Shown here: positions 31,756-42,204 of the stretch, one piece after another
Layout: each line of letters begins with the position of its first letter
Position numbering within the stretch: position 1 is the stretch's first letter
The notes under the pieces: generated by a model
What the model was told of the DNA's origin: nothing
Database searches by the model: none
The model's input: only the letters and a program-made list of their open reading frames with translations
Position numbers and translations under genes: made by a program
NCBI GenBank assembly: GCA_016208105.1
Contig: JACQYS010000019.1
Location: 326,494 to 390,493 of the forward strand
Direction: 5' to 3'
DNA: 64,000 nt
Source of the DNA: Desulfovibrio sp.
Lineage (GTDB): Bacteria; Desulfobacterota; Desulfovibrionia; Desulfovibrionales; Desulfovibrionaceae

Positions 31756-32628
31756 TCACTCCTTGATGAACTTCTTTTCCCGCTCCCGGATGTCCTTCGC
31801 TCCTATGAAGTTGAAGTACTCTTCGAAATCCATCATGGTTTCTGCCCCGGCAAACCCCTGGCTTGTCCCGTGCTCCTTGAGATATCCGGCCCAGTTCGTA
31901 AGCGCCCTGGCCGCGGTGAACACGGAGGCACAGGGATACGCAGCCACTGAGTAGCCCAACTTCTGTAGTTCCGAAGCCGGAAGGAAGGGCGACTTCCCGC
32001 CCTCTATCATGTTGGCCATGCTTGGTACGGAAACAGCCGAATTGACCCTGCGCATATCCTCGGGCGAGGTCACGGCCTCCACAAACACCATGTCCGCCCC
32101 GGCTTCAGCGTAGAGCCGCGCCCGCCGGATGGCTTCGTCGATTCCGTAGACCGCGGCCGCGTCGGTGCGGGCCATGATGACGAAATCGGGATCGGATCTG
32201 GCCCACAAGGCTGCCTTAAGCTTGGGCAGAAACTCCTCCACAGGGACCACCTGTTTCCCGGCCATGTGGCCGCAGCGCTTTGGGTAGGTCTGGTCCTCAA
32301 TAAAAAGCGCGGCCGCGCCCAACTGCTCGACCAGACGCACCGTGCGAATGACGTTGTTGACGTCACCGAACCCGGTGTCGATGTCCACCATCACCGGCAG
32401 GCTGACCCGTTCCACAATGCGGGAGTAATGGCCAAGCATCTCCGTGGAGCTGATGAGCCCGATGTCTGGCAGGCCAAGCAGGCTGCCCGAGGTGCCGTAA
32501 CCAGCCACGGCCATGGCCTTGAACCCGGCCTGTTCGATGGCCAGGGCGGAGAGGCCGTCGTGGGCCACGGGAAGCATGAGTATTTCCGGATCGTTCACGA
32601 GTTGCCGGAAGAGCGTGGTCTTTCGCAT
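31756..32628 (-). CDS. Isocitrate lyase/PEP mutase superfamily enzyme
   Basis: A 290-residue TIM-barrel enzyme of the isocitrate lyase/PEP mutase superfamily. Visible: GYGTSGSLLGLPDIGLIS, the metal-binding strand MVDIDTGFGDVNNVIRTV, the catalytic-loop signature PKRCGHMAG (K[KR]CGH), and the ARTDAAAVYGIDEAIRRA segment. The family includes 2-methylisocitrate lyase, oxaloacetate decarboxylase, carboxyvinyl-carboxyphosphonate mutase and 2,3-dimethylmalate lyase; KRCGH with a Cys indicates lyase-type chemistry, but the exact substrate cannot be read off. Start ATG 32628 is the only start near the barrel's first strand. The gene stands alone downstream of leuS on the same strand. Confidence 0.85.
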   Translation of the reverse strand: MRKTTLFRQLVNDPEILMLPVAHDGLSALAIEQAGFKAMAVAGYGTSGSLLGLPDIGLISSTEMLGHYSRIVERVSLPVMVDIDTGFGDVNNVIRTVRLVEQLGAAALFIEDQTYPKRCGHMAGKQVVPVEEFLPKLKAALWARSDPDFVIMARTDAAAVYGIDEAIRRARLYAEAGADMVFVEAVTSPEDMRRVNSAVSVPSMANMIEGGKSPFLPASELQKLGYSVAAYPCASVFTAARALTNWAGYLKEHGTSQGFAGAETMMDFEEYFNFIGAKDIREREKKFIKE

Positions 32629-32796
32629 GGTAGTTCCTTGAATGAGGCAGTTCTTTGAAAACGGCTTGAGGGTAAGACCAACTCTCACCAATCACAAGCT
32701 CCCATGCCCACCTGTCGCGCTCTTGAACGAACACAGCTCCAGAGCATTTTCGAGTGGTCTGCCTGGAAATGCTTAAATAACACCCACCCACGCGAA

Positions 32797-32828
32797 AGCC
32801 CCCGGACGAGATGGCTCATCCAGGGGCT
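32797..32828 (-). terminator. Possible terminator of leuS operon
   Basis: An imperfect stem (AGCCCCTGGATGAG against CTCGTCCGGGGGCT) read on the minus strand just after the leuS stop, followed by a short T stretch. Two mismatches and a weak tail lower confidence. Confidence 0.5.
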
Positions 32829-32869
32829 CACACGGGAAGAACTCCCGCTAAATGCTCTTGATGCGCAGC

Positions 32870-35359
32870 CTAGTTGGCCACGATATTCACCAGCTTGCCG
32901 GGCACGTAGATGACCTTGCGCACGGTCTTGCCCTCGATATGGCGGGCAGCGTTTTCCTCGGCCAGCGCCGCCGCTTTCACAGACTCCTCGTCCGCGTCGG
33001 CCGCCACCTCGATCTTGCCGCGCAGCTTCCCGCACACCTGCACCACCACGGTGACCGTGTCCGTGGCCAGGGCTGCCGGGTCGTGGGCCGGCCAGGGTGC
33101 TTCCGCCAACATCTTTTTATGCCCGATCATCTCCCAGAGTTCCTCGCACACGTGCGGGGCCATGGGAGAAAGCGCCACCAGGAGTGAATTGACTGCGGAG
33201 GACAGGGCCTTGCCCGAATCCCTCTTCAACTCGTCCACATTGGCGTAGAGGAAGTTGAGCATCTCCATGATGGCGGCAATGGCCGTATTGAACTGGAACT
33301 GACCTTCGATATCCTTGGCCACCTTGGCCACCATGGCGTGCTCGCGGCGGCGGAGCTCCTTGGCCAGGGGCGAAAGCGACGCCGGGTCCAAGGCCAGGCA
33401 GGGGCCCGTGGGAGAAATTACGCCAGCCAGTTCTTCGGTGACAAGACGCCATATACGCGACAAGAACCTAGCCGAGCCCTCGATGCCTGAGTCGGACCAC
33501 TCCAGGTCCTTTTCCGGCGGGGCCGCAAACAGCATGAACACCCGGACAGTGTCCGCGCCGTACTTGGCAACCATGACGTCCGGGTCCACCACGTTGCCCT
33601 TGGACTTGGACATCTTGGCCCCGTCCTTGATCACCATGCCCTGGGTGAGCAGGTTGGCGAAAGGCTCGGCATGGGTCACGTATCCCAGATCACGCAGGGC
33701 CTTCACCCAGAAGCGCGAATACAGAAGGTGCAGGATGGCGTGTTCGATGCCGCCAACGTACTGGTCCACGGGCGACCAGTATTTCACGGCTTCCGCATCA
33801 AAGGGTGCCGTGTCCTCCCGGGGGCATGCGTAGCGCAGGAAATACCAGCTCGACTCCACGAAGGTGTCCAGGGTGTCGGTCTCTCGCCGTGCCTTGCCGC
33901 CGCACTTGGGGCAGGCCACGTTCACGAATTCGGCGCAGTCCGGCAGGGGGGAGCGGCCGTCCGGACGCACCTGGATGTCCAGGGGCAACTTAACGGGCAG
34001 CTCATTTTCCGGCACAGGCACCACGCCGCAGCTGTCGCAGTAGACCATGGGGATGGGGGCACCCCAGTAGCGCTGGCGGGAGATGTTCCAGTCGCGCAGG
34101 CGGTAGTTCACGGCCCGGGTGCCCTTGTTCTCCGCTTCAAGCCAGTCCGCGATGCCGACCTTGGCGGACTCGCTGCCCTGGCCGGTGAAGGGACCGGAAT
34201 CGGCCAGGACACCCGGGTCGGTGTAAGCCGCGGTCAGGACCTCGGCCGCAAGGGTCTCGCCCTTGGGATTGATGACCACCTTGAGGGGAAGGCCATACTT
34301 CTTGGCGAACTCGAAGTCGCGCTGGTCATGGGCCGGGACGGCCATGACCGCGCCGGTGCCGTAGCCCATGAGCACGAAGTTGGCCAGGTAGATGGGCATC
34401 TTGAGCCCGGTCACGGGGTTTGTGCAGTAGCTGCCCGTGAACACGCCCTCTTTTTCCAGATCGTCGGCCTGTCGCTTGATGCGGTCCAGGGAGCGGATCT
34501 TCTCGATAAAGGCCCGGGCTTCGCCCTCCTGGGGTTTGCCAGAGATCAGCTTCTCGGCCAGGGGATGCTCGGCCGCGAGCGACATGAAGGTCGCACCCCA
34601 GAGCGTATCTTGGCGGGTGGTGAACACCCGCACCGAGCCGGAGCCGTCCTCGAGGGGAAAATCTATTTCGCAGCCAACGGACTTGCCGATCCAGTTGCGC
34701 TGCATGGTGAGCACCCGCTCCGGCCAGCCGCCGGCCAGGGTCTCCAGGTCCTTAAGCAGTTCCTCGGTGTAGGAAGTGATGCGCAAGAACCATTGCTCCA
34801 GGTCCTTCTGCTCCACTTCCGAGTCGCAGCGCCAGCACTTGCCGTCCTCCACCTGCTCATTGGCCAGCACGGTGTGGCAGTCCGGGCACCAGTTCTGCGG
34901 TGAATTCTTGCGGTAAACCAGGCCCTTTTCATAAAACTTGAGGAAGAAGAGCTGCTCCCAGCGGTAGTAGGACGGGTCGCAGGTGGCCAGTTCGCGCTCC
35001 CAATCCAGCGAGTAGCCCATCTTCTGCAGCTGGGAACGCATGTTGTCGATGTTTTCGTACGTCCACTTGGCAGGATGCAGGCCGTGCTTGATGGCCGCGT
35101 TCTCGGCCGGAAGGCCGAAGGCGTCCCAGCCCATGGGATGCAGCACGTTGAAACCATGCATGCGCTTGAACCGGGCCACCACGTCGCCAATGGTATAGAC
35201 CCGCACATGTCCCATATGGATGCGCCCGGACGGGTAGGGGAACATCTCCAGAACGTAGTACTTGGGTTTGGAAGCATCCGCTTCAACATGGAAGCAGCGC
35301 TCCCCGGTCCACTTCTGCTGCCATTTGGCTTCTATGGAAAGCGGTTCGTAGCGTTTCAT
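32870..35359 (-). CDS. leuS: Leucyl-tRNA synthetase
   Basis: An 829-residue class I aminoacyl-tRNA synthetase that charges tRNA-Leu. The HIGH motif is HMGH (48-51) in [19 protein letters not shown], the editing domain contains the [21 protein letters not shown] region, and [13 protein letters not shown] is the KMSKS loop near 590. The CPDC...CWRC zinc knuckle ([20 protein letters not shown]) is intact, and the C-terminal LKRDSGKAL...[13 protein letters not shown] domain is present; length agrees with bacterial LeuRS. It starts one base after the nusB stop, so it is the last gene of the rib-nusB-leuS operon. Confidence 0.97.
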   Translation of the reverse strand: MKRYEPLSIEAKWQQKWTGERCFHVEADASKPKYYVLEMFPYPSGRIHMGHVRVYTIGDVVARFKRMHGFNVLHPMGWDAFGLPAENAAIKHGLHPAKWTYENIDNMRSQLQKMGYSLDWERELATCDPSYYRWEQLFFLKFYEKGLVYRKNSPQNWCPDCHTVLANEQVEDGKCWRCDSEVEQKDLEQWFLRITSYTEELLKDLETLAGGWPERVLTMQRNWIGKSVGCEIDFPLEDGSGSVRVFTTRQDTLWGATFMSLAAEHPLAEKLISGKPQEGEARAFIEKIRSLDRIKRQADDLEKEGVFTGSYCTNPVTGLKMPIYLANFVLMGYGTGAVMAVPAHDQRDFEFAKKYGLPLKVVINPKGETLAAEVLTAAYTDPGVLADSGPFTGQGSESAKVGIADWLEAENKGTRAVNYRLRDWNISRQRYWGAPIPMVYCDSCGVVPVPENELPVKLPLDIQVRPDGRSPLPDCAEFVNVACPKCGGKARRETDTLDTFVESSWYFLRYACPREDTAPFDAEAVKYWSPVDQYVGGIEHAILHLLYSRFWVKALRDLGYVTHAEPFANLLTQGMVIKDGAKMSKSKGNVVDPDVMVAKYGADTVRVFMLFAAPPEKDLEWSDSGIEGSARFLSRIWRLVTEELAGVISPTGPCLALDPASLSPLAKELRRREHAMVAKVAKDIEGQFQFNTAIAAIMEMLNFLYANVDELKRDSGKALSSAVNSLLVALSPMAPHVCEELWEMIGHKKMLAEAPWPAHDPAALATDTVTVVVQVCGKLRGKIEVAADADEESVKAAALAEENAARHIEGKTVRKVIYVPGKLVNIVAN

Positions 35360-35360
35360 C

Positions 35361-35840
35361 TCAGGCTTCTTCTTTGTTGGACGCGAGGTCTTTCTTGATG
35401 GTGAACTTGCCCTGGTCCACGGCTTTGGCCACGGCGTCCAGGATGCCGTTGACGAAGCCCGGCGAGTTCTCGTCGCCGAATTCCTTGGCCAGCTCCACGG
35501 CCTCGTTTAAGGCCACGCGCAAGGGGATGTCCGCAACGTGCAGGATCTCGTACAGGGCCAGTCGCAGAATGGTCAGTTCCACCTTGGCGATGCGGGCGAG
35601 TTTCCAATGCTGGGAGTGCTCCTGAACGAGCTTGTCCAATTCCTCGTGGTCTTTCCACACTCCCTTGACCAGCTCCAGCACATAGCTGTCGCCGGACTCG
35701 GGCAGGTCCGGGTCCATGGGAGCGTTCTCCACGGCCTTTAACAGCGCCCGGTCGTTCACCGGTGGTTCGAAGTCGAACCCATAAAGCACCTGAAAGGCGC
35801 GTCGCCTGGCTTTGCGCCTTGGGGTCTGGGGTCCTGACAC
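35361..35840 (-). CDS. nusB: Transcription antitermination factor NusB
   Basis: A 159-residue all-helical NusB, part of the rRNA antitermination complex with NusE. Motifs: [20 protein letters not shown] at the N-terminus, [20 protein letters not shown] in the middle, and [19 protein letters not shown] then [14 protein letters not shown] at the C-terminus. The start is GTG 35840, which shares a base with the ribH stop codon and gives the right length; longer starts lie inside ribH. Position between ribH and leuS is the common Desulfovibrio order. Confidence 0.93.
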   Translation of the reverse strand: MSGPQTPRRKARRRAFQVLYGFDFEPPVNDRALLKAVENAPMDPDLPESGDSYVLELVKGVWKDHEELDKLVQEHSQHWKLARIAKVELTILRLALYEILHVADIPLRVALNEAVELAKEFGDENSPGFVNGILDAVAKAVDQGKFTIKKDLASNKEEA

Positions 35841-36310
35841 TATATCTGCTCCAGAACCCGAACCAGCTCCAGCGCGGCGGAGGCGGCTTCCACACCCTTG
35901 TTGCCGGCCTTGGTTCCGGCGCGCTCGATGGCCTGCTCGAGATTGTCGGTGGTCAGAAGGCCGAACCCGATGGGCACGCCGCTGTCCAGCCCCACCTGGG
36001 CCAGGCCCTTGGTGCACTCGCCGGCAACGAAATCAAAGTGCGGGGTGTGCCCGCGCACCACCGCCCCCAGGCAAATGATGGCCGAGTACATGCCGGACTT
36101 GGCCAGCTTTTTGGCCGCCAGGGGCATCTCGAAGGCGCCGGGAATCCGAACCAGGGTCAGGTCCTCGCGTTCGGCGCCGTGACGGACGAGATAGTCGACC
36201 GCGCCGCCCACGAGGCGGTCCACGATGGTGTCGTTGAAGCGGGAGGCCAGAATGGCGAACTTAAGCCCCTTGGCCGTCATTTGGCCTTCGATGGTGCGGA
36301 TGTGCAGCAT
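35840..36310 (-). CDS. ribH: 6,7-dimethyl-8-ribityllumazine synthase
   Basis: A 156-residue lumazine synthase that joins 5-amino-6-ribitylamino-uracil and 3,4-dihydroxy-2-butanone 4-phosphate, the penultimate riboflavin step. The family motifs are [52 protein letters not shown] (catalytic His in GHTPHFD) and [17 protein letters not shown]. Length is normal. The gene lies 11 bases after ribBA and overlaps nusB by one base. Confidence 0.96.
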   Translation of the reverse strand: MLHIRTIEGQMTAKGLKFAILASRFNDTIVDRLVGGAVDYLVRHGAEREDLTLVRIPGAFEMPLAAKKLAKSGMYSAIICLGAVVRGHTPHFDFVAGECTKGLAQVGLDSGVPIGFGLLTTDNLEQAIERAGTKAGNKGVEAASAALELVRVLEQI

Positions 36311-36321
36311 GGCGCGGCTCC

Positions 36322-37539
<1,218 letters not shown>

Positions 37540-37556
37540 GAAAAAGTCCTCCTGAA

Positions 37557-37579
37557 GGCCAACGCTGGAAGCGTTGGCC
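37557..37579 (-). promoter_or_regulatory. Hairpin in ribBA leader
   Basis: GGCCAACGCT / AGCGTTGGCC is a perfect 10-bp stem with a 3-base loop, ending a few bases before the AGGAGGA ribosome-binding site of ribBA. It could be a processing or attenuation site. No FMN riboswitch pattern is visible. Confidence 0.45.
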
Positions 37580-37739
37580 GGAACACTTTTTAGTAGTAGG
37601 GAAAATCAAAAAGGGCAAGCCAGGCCGTAACAGCCCCACGCCTCGTCTCCTACCAGTCAGGCGCTCCCATGTGCTCTGGCTGCCAACACCCGTTTGCGAC
37701 CCACACCAGCATGTTTGCACCGCCCCTCCCCATCCAACA

Positions 37740-37755
37740 AAATCACGTGTGATTT
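37740..37755. promoter_or_regulatory. 16-bp palindrome, candidate operator
   Basis: AAATCAC-GT-GTGATTT is a perfect inverted repeat about 90 bases before the Tat redox gene. Its TCAC/GTGA halves resemble Crp/Fnr-family sites in inverted order, so a regulator cannot be named. Confidence 0.45.
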
Positions 37756-37799
37756 AAGATAGATGCCTAGCCCAGACAATGGCATGTGGCTTGCTTTCT

Positions 37800-37833
37800 T
37801 CCGGTCAGCATCCACAACCAAATACTGACCGGA
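37800..37833 (+). promoter_or_regulatory. Leader hairpin overlapping the ribosome-binding site of the Tat gene
   Basis: TCCGGTCAG at 37800-37808 pairs perfectly with CTGACCGGA at 37825-37833; the second arm includes the first bases of the GGAGGTGA Shine-Dalgarno sequence at 37831-37838. Folding would hide the ribosome-binding site. Confidence 0.5.
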
Positions 37834-37842
37834 GGTGATGGA

Positions 37843-38652
37843 ATGTTTTCCTGCAGCAGACGTGACGTACTGGGCGTGCTGGGCGGTGCCCTGATCGGGG
37901 GAGCGGCGAGCGTAGCGATGCCGAACGGGGACGCCAGAGGCGCAACACACGACACGGGGGACAAGCTGGCGGCTTGGCTTCCCCACAAGCTCGACGCCCA
38001 GACCTGCGCCCCTCTGGCCTACGACGGATATTGGCACAACGACTTCGGCTGTTGTTATGGGACGTTTTACTCCATTGTGGGCAGCCTGGGTAAACGCTAC
38101 GGGGCACCGTATAACCAGTTCCCGTTCACAATGATGGAAGTGGGCAAGAGCGGCATTTCCGAGTGGGGCACCATCTGTGGGGCGCTCCTGGGTGCGGCAA
38201 GCGCCTTCGCCCTGTTCTGGGGCCGCAAGGAGCGGGATCCGATGGTCACGGAATTGTTCCGCTGGTACGAACAAACCGCATTGCCCAAATACGATCCCGG
38301 AGAAAAGGCTCGGGGGGTGAAAGGGATGGTGCCCACCGGCGTTCCCGGCTCTGTGCTCTGCCATCTCTCCGTGAGCACCTGGAGCTTCGCCACAGGCATC
38401 GACGCCTCCAGCACCAAACGTAGCGAACGTTGCTCCCGGATCACGGCGGACGTTGCAATAAAGGCCATCGAGATCATGAATGCCAAAATCGACGGCACCT
38501 TCGCCTCTGCAAGCATGTCCAAGGCCGAGGAGGCCTGCGGATCATGCCACGGGAAGGGCAAGTCATCCCCAATCAGCAAGGGGCGAATGGATTGCACACC
38601 GTGTCACAGCGGCAGCGTCCATGTGCAGGATAAATTCCGCAAGCACCCGTAA
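37843..38652 (+). CDS. Tat-exported C_GCAxxG redox protein with two haem c motifs
   Basis: A 269-residue protein with a twin-arginine signal (SRRDVLGVLGGALIGGAAS) and no other membrane helix. The first half carries the pattern of the C_GCAxxG_C_C redox family: DFGCCYGTFYSIVG (Cys70-71) and WGTICGALLGAASAF (Cys112 in CGALLGA). The last part has two CxxCH haem motifs, CGSCH (232-236) and CTPCH (251-255). Family members are thought to be electron-transfer proteins in anaerobes; the haem motifs mean it likely works in the periplasm with c-type cytochromes. It sits between ribBA and ribE on the opposite strand, breaking the usual rib order. GGAGGTGA precedes ATG 37843. Confidence 0.85.
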   Translation: MFSCSRRDVLGVLGGALIGGAASVAMPNGDARGATHDTGDKLAAWLPHKLDAQTCAPLAYDGYWHNDFGCCYGTFYSIVGSLGKRYGAPYNQFPFTMMEVGKSGISEWGTICGALLGAASAFALFWGRKERDPMVTELFRWYEQTALPKYDPGEKARGVKGMVPTGVPGSVLCHLSVSTWSFATGIDASSTKRSERCSRITADVAIKAIEIMNAKIDGTFASASMSKAEEACGSCHGKGKSSPISKGRMDCTPCHSGSVHVQDKFRKHP

Positions 38653-38678
38653 TCGCGCTCACACGCAATTCCCAACTG

Positions 38679-38712
38679 GTCTGACGGCGGCGTATTGCCG
38701 TCGCCGTCAGAC
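38679..38712. terminator. Hairpin terminator between converging genes
   Basis: GTCTGACGGCG / CGCCGTCAGAC forms an 11-bp perfect stem between the Tat redox gene and ribE, which converge. Tails are only weakly T-rich. Confidence 0.6.
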
Positions 38713-38728
38713 CTCATCGCAAAAACTC

Positions 38729-39376
38729 CTAAAACCCGTGCTGCTTGAGGAAGTCGTCGGTGATCCCCGAGGGTTTGGCCTTGGAGGCGAACGGCTTTAG
38801 CATGCGGACCACGTATTTCCCGATAAGGTCGCACTCCATGTTCACGGCCCGGCCCGGCCCCCAGCCGGAGATGGTGGTTTCTGCCTGCGTGGCGGGAATG
38901 ATGTTCACACTGAGCCAATCCTGGCCGGACTCGTTGACCGTAAGGCTTATTCCGTCCAGGCAGACGGACCCTTTTTCCACCACATAGATGCCGAACTCAG
39001 GGGGAAAGACGAGGGTGTAACGCATGGACTCCCCGGCCGGGGAAGCGGAATCGACCTTGGCCTGACAATCCACGTGCCCGCTCACCAGATGGCCTCCCAG
39101 ACGATCGCCCAGGGCCAGGGCGCGCTCCAGGTTCACTTTGGAGCCAGACGCGAGTGCGCCCAGGTTGGTCTTCTCCATGGTTTCGGTTGATGCATAGGCG
39201 CTGAAGGAATGAGTTGCTGCGCTCTCAACCGTGAGACACACACCGTTCACCGCGATGGATTCACCCAAAACAATGTTTTGAAGTTCGAAAAGAGCCTTGA
39301 TGGACAACCGCATCTGTCCGCCACGCCTCTCAAGCGCCTCCACCTTGCCCATGCCTTGCACCAGTCCCGTGAACAT
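38729..39376 (-). CDS. ribE: Riboflavin synthase alpha subunit
   Basis: A 215-residue riboflavin synthase that dismutates two lumazines to riboflavin. It starts with the invariant MFTGLVQGMGKVEAL and shows the two tandem lumazine-binding halves: ESIAVNGVCLTVESAA with HLVSGHVDC in the first/second barrel boundary, and CLDGISLTVNESGQDWLSVNIIP in the second. ATG 39376 has a GGGGGG-type site upstream and matches the family N-terminus exactly. It lies upstream of ribBA-ribH-nusB-leuS on the same strand but with an opposite-strand gene in between; ribD is not in the window. Confidence 0.95.
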   Translation of the reverse strand: MFTGLVQGMGKVEALERRGGQMRLSIKALFELQNIVLGESIAVNGVCLTVESAATHSFSAYASTETMEKTNLGALASGSKVNLERALALGDRLGGHLVSGHVDCQAKVDSASPAGESMRYTLVFPPEFGIYVVEKGSVCLDGISLTVNESGQDWLSVNIIPATQAETTISGWGPGRAVNMECDLIGKYVVRMLKPFASKAKPSGITDDFLKQHGF

Positions 39377-39723
39377 GAGTCCCCCCCTTTCTCGCCTCGC
39401 GAAACATTTGCCCGGACAAACCACCTTTGTCAAAGCTGGGAACCATACGCAGTGTGATGCAGAACGTACGCAAATTTTTTCGTCACTGCTTTCTTTTTTG
39501 CAAACATCAAGTGCGAATCATCATGCCCTTATGGATTTCTAGAAACGCTAGCGAATTTGCCGGACGCCGCTCCAGGCAAAGCTTTTCACCGCATATTGCA
39601 TCTTAATCCGTAACACTCCAAAAAACTTTCACTGATGGAGAAAAATGCATTTGGGTTATTTACATTACGCCGTTGTTTCGTGTATTGCGTCGAAACACCA
39701 CCCGCGACAGTAAGGAGAATCAC
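39377..39723. other. AT-rich divergent intergenic region
   Basis: No gene is seen in 347 bases between ribE (minus) and the MucR-type gene (plus). It is clearly more AT-rich than its surroundings and should hold both promoters; MucR/Ros proteins often bind AT-rich DNA at their own promoter. Confidence 0.35.
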
Positions 39724-40119
39724 ATGGATGACTATCTTAAGGAAGCATTGGAAATCGTAAAAGCCCAAGCAAGTGTCCGCAATATGACCGAGGAGGAAAT
39801 TACCTCCATGGTTAAGAAAGTGGCCGAAGGCATTCGCGGCATCAGCGAGGGCGTGGCCATTGTTGACGAAAGCGGAGCTCCTGCCGTGGACCCCAAAAAG
39901 GCCATCAAGGAAAAGTCCGTTACCTGCTTGGAATGTGGCAAGACCTTCAAGATCCTTACCAAGAAGCACTTGGCCACCCACGGCGTCACTGCCGACGAAT
40001 ACAGGACAAAATACGGCTACAAGAAGGGAACGCCCCTGGTCAGCAAGTCCTTGCAGCGTGAACGCCGCGCCAAAATGAAGGACATGAAGCTCTGGGAAAA
40101 GCGCAAGAAGGCCAAATAA
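39724..40119 (+). CDS. MucR/Ros-family zinc-finger transcriptional regulator
   Basis: A 131-residue regulator of the MucR/Ros family. The zinc-finger ligands are Cys68, Cys71, His82 and His86 in VTCLECGKTFKILTKKHLATH, followed by GVTADEYRTKYGYKKGTPLV, the conserved MucR tail, and a basic C-terminus (RERRAKMKDMKLWEKRKKAK). The N-terminal helix (MDDYLKEALEIVKAQASV) is the oligomerisation part. MucR proteins silence genes by binding AT-rich DNA, like H-NS. Such proteins are numerous in Desulfovibrio. AAGGAG precedes the start; a strong terminator follows, so it is monocistronic. Confidence 0.93.
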   Translation: MDDYLKEALEIVKAQASVRNMTEEEITSMVKKVAEGIRGISEGVAIVDESGAPAVDPKKAIKEKSVTCLECGKTFKILTKKHLATHGVTADEYRTKYGYKKGTPLVSKSLQRERRAKMKDMKLWEKRKKAK

Positions 40120-40156
40120 TCTTCAAGCAACATCCGGCCTTTTCCACCACTCATAA

Positions 40157-40196
40157 CACCGCCTCCAAGCTACCACCTTGGAGGCGGTGTTGTTTT
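40157..40196 (+). terminator. Terminator of MucR-type gene
   Basis: A 13-bp stem (CACCGCCTCCAAG / CTTGGAGGCGGTG) with a 7-base loop followed by TTGTTTT. Confidence 0.88.
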
Positions 40197-40610
40197 AACG
40201 CCCGCACGCTTCTCTGTAGTTTCAGACGAACTTTCTAAGAAGGCCTCAGCTGGAACAAGCTTTCGCATGTATTTCGCTGAACTCTTGCCAGCGAGGCCAG
40301 GAGCCTGGCCATGGTAGCATGGGTATAGCGCCATCCGGCCGCCGGAACAGCAAGTCGGATAGCTCTCGAGAAGTCTTGCTGGGAGGCAAAACCGGGGATC
40401 ACATCTACGGTTGGCCCTGAGAGTTCTCTCGCTGAACAGTCCCAGCACGGCATCGCATTTTCTCACAAAGCGGCTGTGCCCGGGCGGGATGCCTAAACTC
40501 TGGGTAACCTGGGTGTGCTTATTTGCTGTTTAAAACGCGAAAACGTCACAGGCCTTTTTCCAGCACAATACCTTGCCGGACGATTTTTCTCTCCTGTGCT
40601 CAGGACGGAC
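40197..40610. other. Intergenic region without recognised gene
   Basis: In 414 bases I see no gene with coding character; a GGCCAGG-AG-CCTGGCC palindrome at 40295-40310 is the only clear structure. Confidence 0.3.
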
Positions 40611-41951
40611 TTATTTTTCGTCCGCTTCGCTGGTGCGCAGAATCCTTCGCAAGGTATCCTTGGTAATGCCAAGCTCTCGGCAAGCGGCGTTCCGATTTCC
40701 CAAATTGCGCAGGACGGCCCTTTTGGCAGCGTGGTAGCGCACCTCATCCATGGTGAGGGGGAAATCCTCCGAGGGCGGGCGAATCGCCGGGCGCAGGTTC
40801 TTTGGCAGGTGTTCCGGTTCAATGAGTCCGCCGGGGCACAGTATGCAGGCGAACTCGATAATATTTTCCAGCTCCCTGATGTTGCCGGGATAATCATGCC
40901 GGATAAGAAGGCGCATCACCTCAGGGGTCACTCCACGGATATCCTTGCCGAGCAGCTGTCGTCTGTGCCTGAGAGAATGTTCGACCAAAAGCGGAATATC
41001 CTGGCTTCGCTCCCGAAGCGGGGGCAGGACAAGCTGGACAACGTTCAGCCGGTAGTAGAGGTCGCGCCGGAAAGTGCCCTCTTCAACCATTGCGGCCAGA
41101 TCCCGATTGGTGGAAGCCACCACCCGCACATCCGCGGGTACGCTCTCCACGCCTCCCAACGGCTCGAAAACCCTCTCCTGCAGGACCCGCAGAATCTTTG
41201 ACTGCAAAGACAAGGGGAGATCCCCTATCTCGTCTAGCAGCAGTGTGCCGCCCTCGGCCAGTTGAAACCGCCCTGGCTTGTCCTTTCTGGCGTCGGTAAA
41301 GGCCCCGGCCTTGTACCCAAAGAGTTCGGATTCCATGAGCTGCTCAGGCAGGGCACCGCAGTTCACCGCCACGAACGGCCCCTTCGAGCGGCTTGAGAGC
41401 CTGTGAATCGCCCGCGAAAAGAGCTCCTTCCCCGTGCCAGATTCTCCCAAAAGGAGCACAATTGCGTCACTCTCGGCGATCTGGGGAAGAATCCTCACCA
41501 GTTCGGAAAGATGGGGATCACGCGTGCAGAAGTCCTCAGGGGAATGCCAGCCAATGAGCCGGTTGGTTTCTTCGCCCCCGGAAAGATCACGTATGGTCTC
41601 AACACCCCCGATTATCTCTCCTTTGTTGTCCTTGAGAGGAGCGGCGCTGACGCTTACCGACACGGTTGCCCCGTCAGGCCGGGTGATGCTCATGATACGG
41701 TGGGAAATCTTGCGGTCCTCTTCCATGCAGGGACGCAAGATGCAGACTTCCTTGCAATTCTTCGTCTGAAAAACATCCCAGCACTTCCGGCCCAAGGCAT
41801 CCTCCTGCTTTATGCCGGAGATGGCCTCGGCCGATCGATTAAAGAAGGTGACCGTCAAGTCGCGATCGATGGTAAAGACGCCATCCGCCACACTGTCCAT
41901 GATGAACGAGCACATGGACGTGCAGGGAAATGGCTTCCCGTTGCTTTTCAT
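40611..41951 (-). CDS. PAS domain-containing sigma-54 activator
   Basis: A 446-residue sigma-54-dependent regulator. Residues about 10-125 form a PAS domain (VADGVFTIDRDLTVTFFN) with a Cys cluster near its middle (CWDVFQTKNC, VCILRPC), which suggests an iron-sulfur or redox sensor. The AAA+ domain about 140-370 has Walker A GESGTGKE, Walker B GGTLLLDEIGD and the sigma-54 loop GAFTDA where the canonical sequence is GAFTGA; this variant occurs in other deltaproteobacterial activators. The C-terminus is a Fis-type helix-turn-helix (GNRNAACRELGITKDTLRRIL). No adjacent kinase. It is divergent from the NifU-like gene and may regulate it. Confidence 0.92.
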   Translation of the reverse strand: MKSNGKPFPCTSMCSFIMDSVADGVFTIDRDLTVTFFNRSAEAISGIKQEDALGRKCWDVFQTKNCKEVCILRPCMEEDRKISHRIMSITRPDGATVSVSVSAAPLKDNKGEIIGGVETIRDLSGGEETNRLIGWHSPEDFCTRDPHLSELVRILPQIAESDAIVLLLGESGTGKELFSRAIHRLSSRSKGPFVAVNCGALPEQLMESELFGYKAGAFTDARKDKPGRFQLAEGGTLLLDEIGDLPLSLQSKILRVLQERVFEPLGGVESVPADVRVVASTNRDLAAMVEEGTFRRDLYYRLNVVQLVLPPLRERSQDIPLLVEHSLRHRRQLLGKDIRGVTPEVMRLLIRHDYPGNIRELENIIEFACILCPGGLIEPEHLPKNLRPAIRPPSEDFPLTMDEVRYHAAKRAVLRNLGNRNAACRELGITKDTLRRILRTSEADEK

Positions 41952-42081
41952 ACCGCCCCTTTCGACCCCCGAATCCCACGCTGCGAAAAGAATCTACCCC
42001 GCCCACCTGCCCCGGTCAACGAAGCGGACGTATTTTTCTTCCGCCCCCACTTGTCCACCCGTCCACTTCGTCACAACATGC

Positions 42082-42087
42082 TATAAT
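42082..42087 (+). promoter_or_regulatory. Candidate -10 box before NifU-like gene
   Basis: TATAAT in an AT-rich stretch 118 bases before the start codon; the -35 box is unclear. Confidence 0.35.
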
Positions 42088-42204
42088 TAAACACTATGTC
42101 ATTGTGGCCCGCTTTATGCTTTTTTTCACAAGCAGGGCGCGGGCACGCCCTGGAAACCCTTGGGTTGCTGGGCAGCACCCATAGACACACGAGGAGGAAG
42201 GGAC

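Larger units (their letters stand above)
37540..37842. other. Divergent intergenic region between ribBA and the Tat redox gene
   Basis: No gene is seen in 303 bases. It holds the ribBA leader hairpin, a 16-bp palindrome at 37740 and a leader hairpin for the Tat gene (separate entries). Confidence 0.4.

Noticed and set aside
39377-39723. An FMN riboswitch upstream of ribE
   Set aside because: No RFN-type conserved blocks are visible in this AT-rich region.
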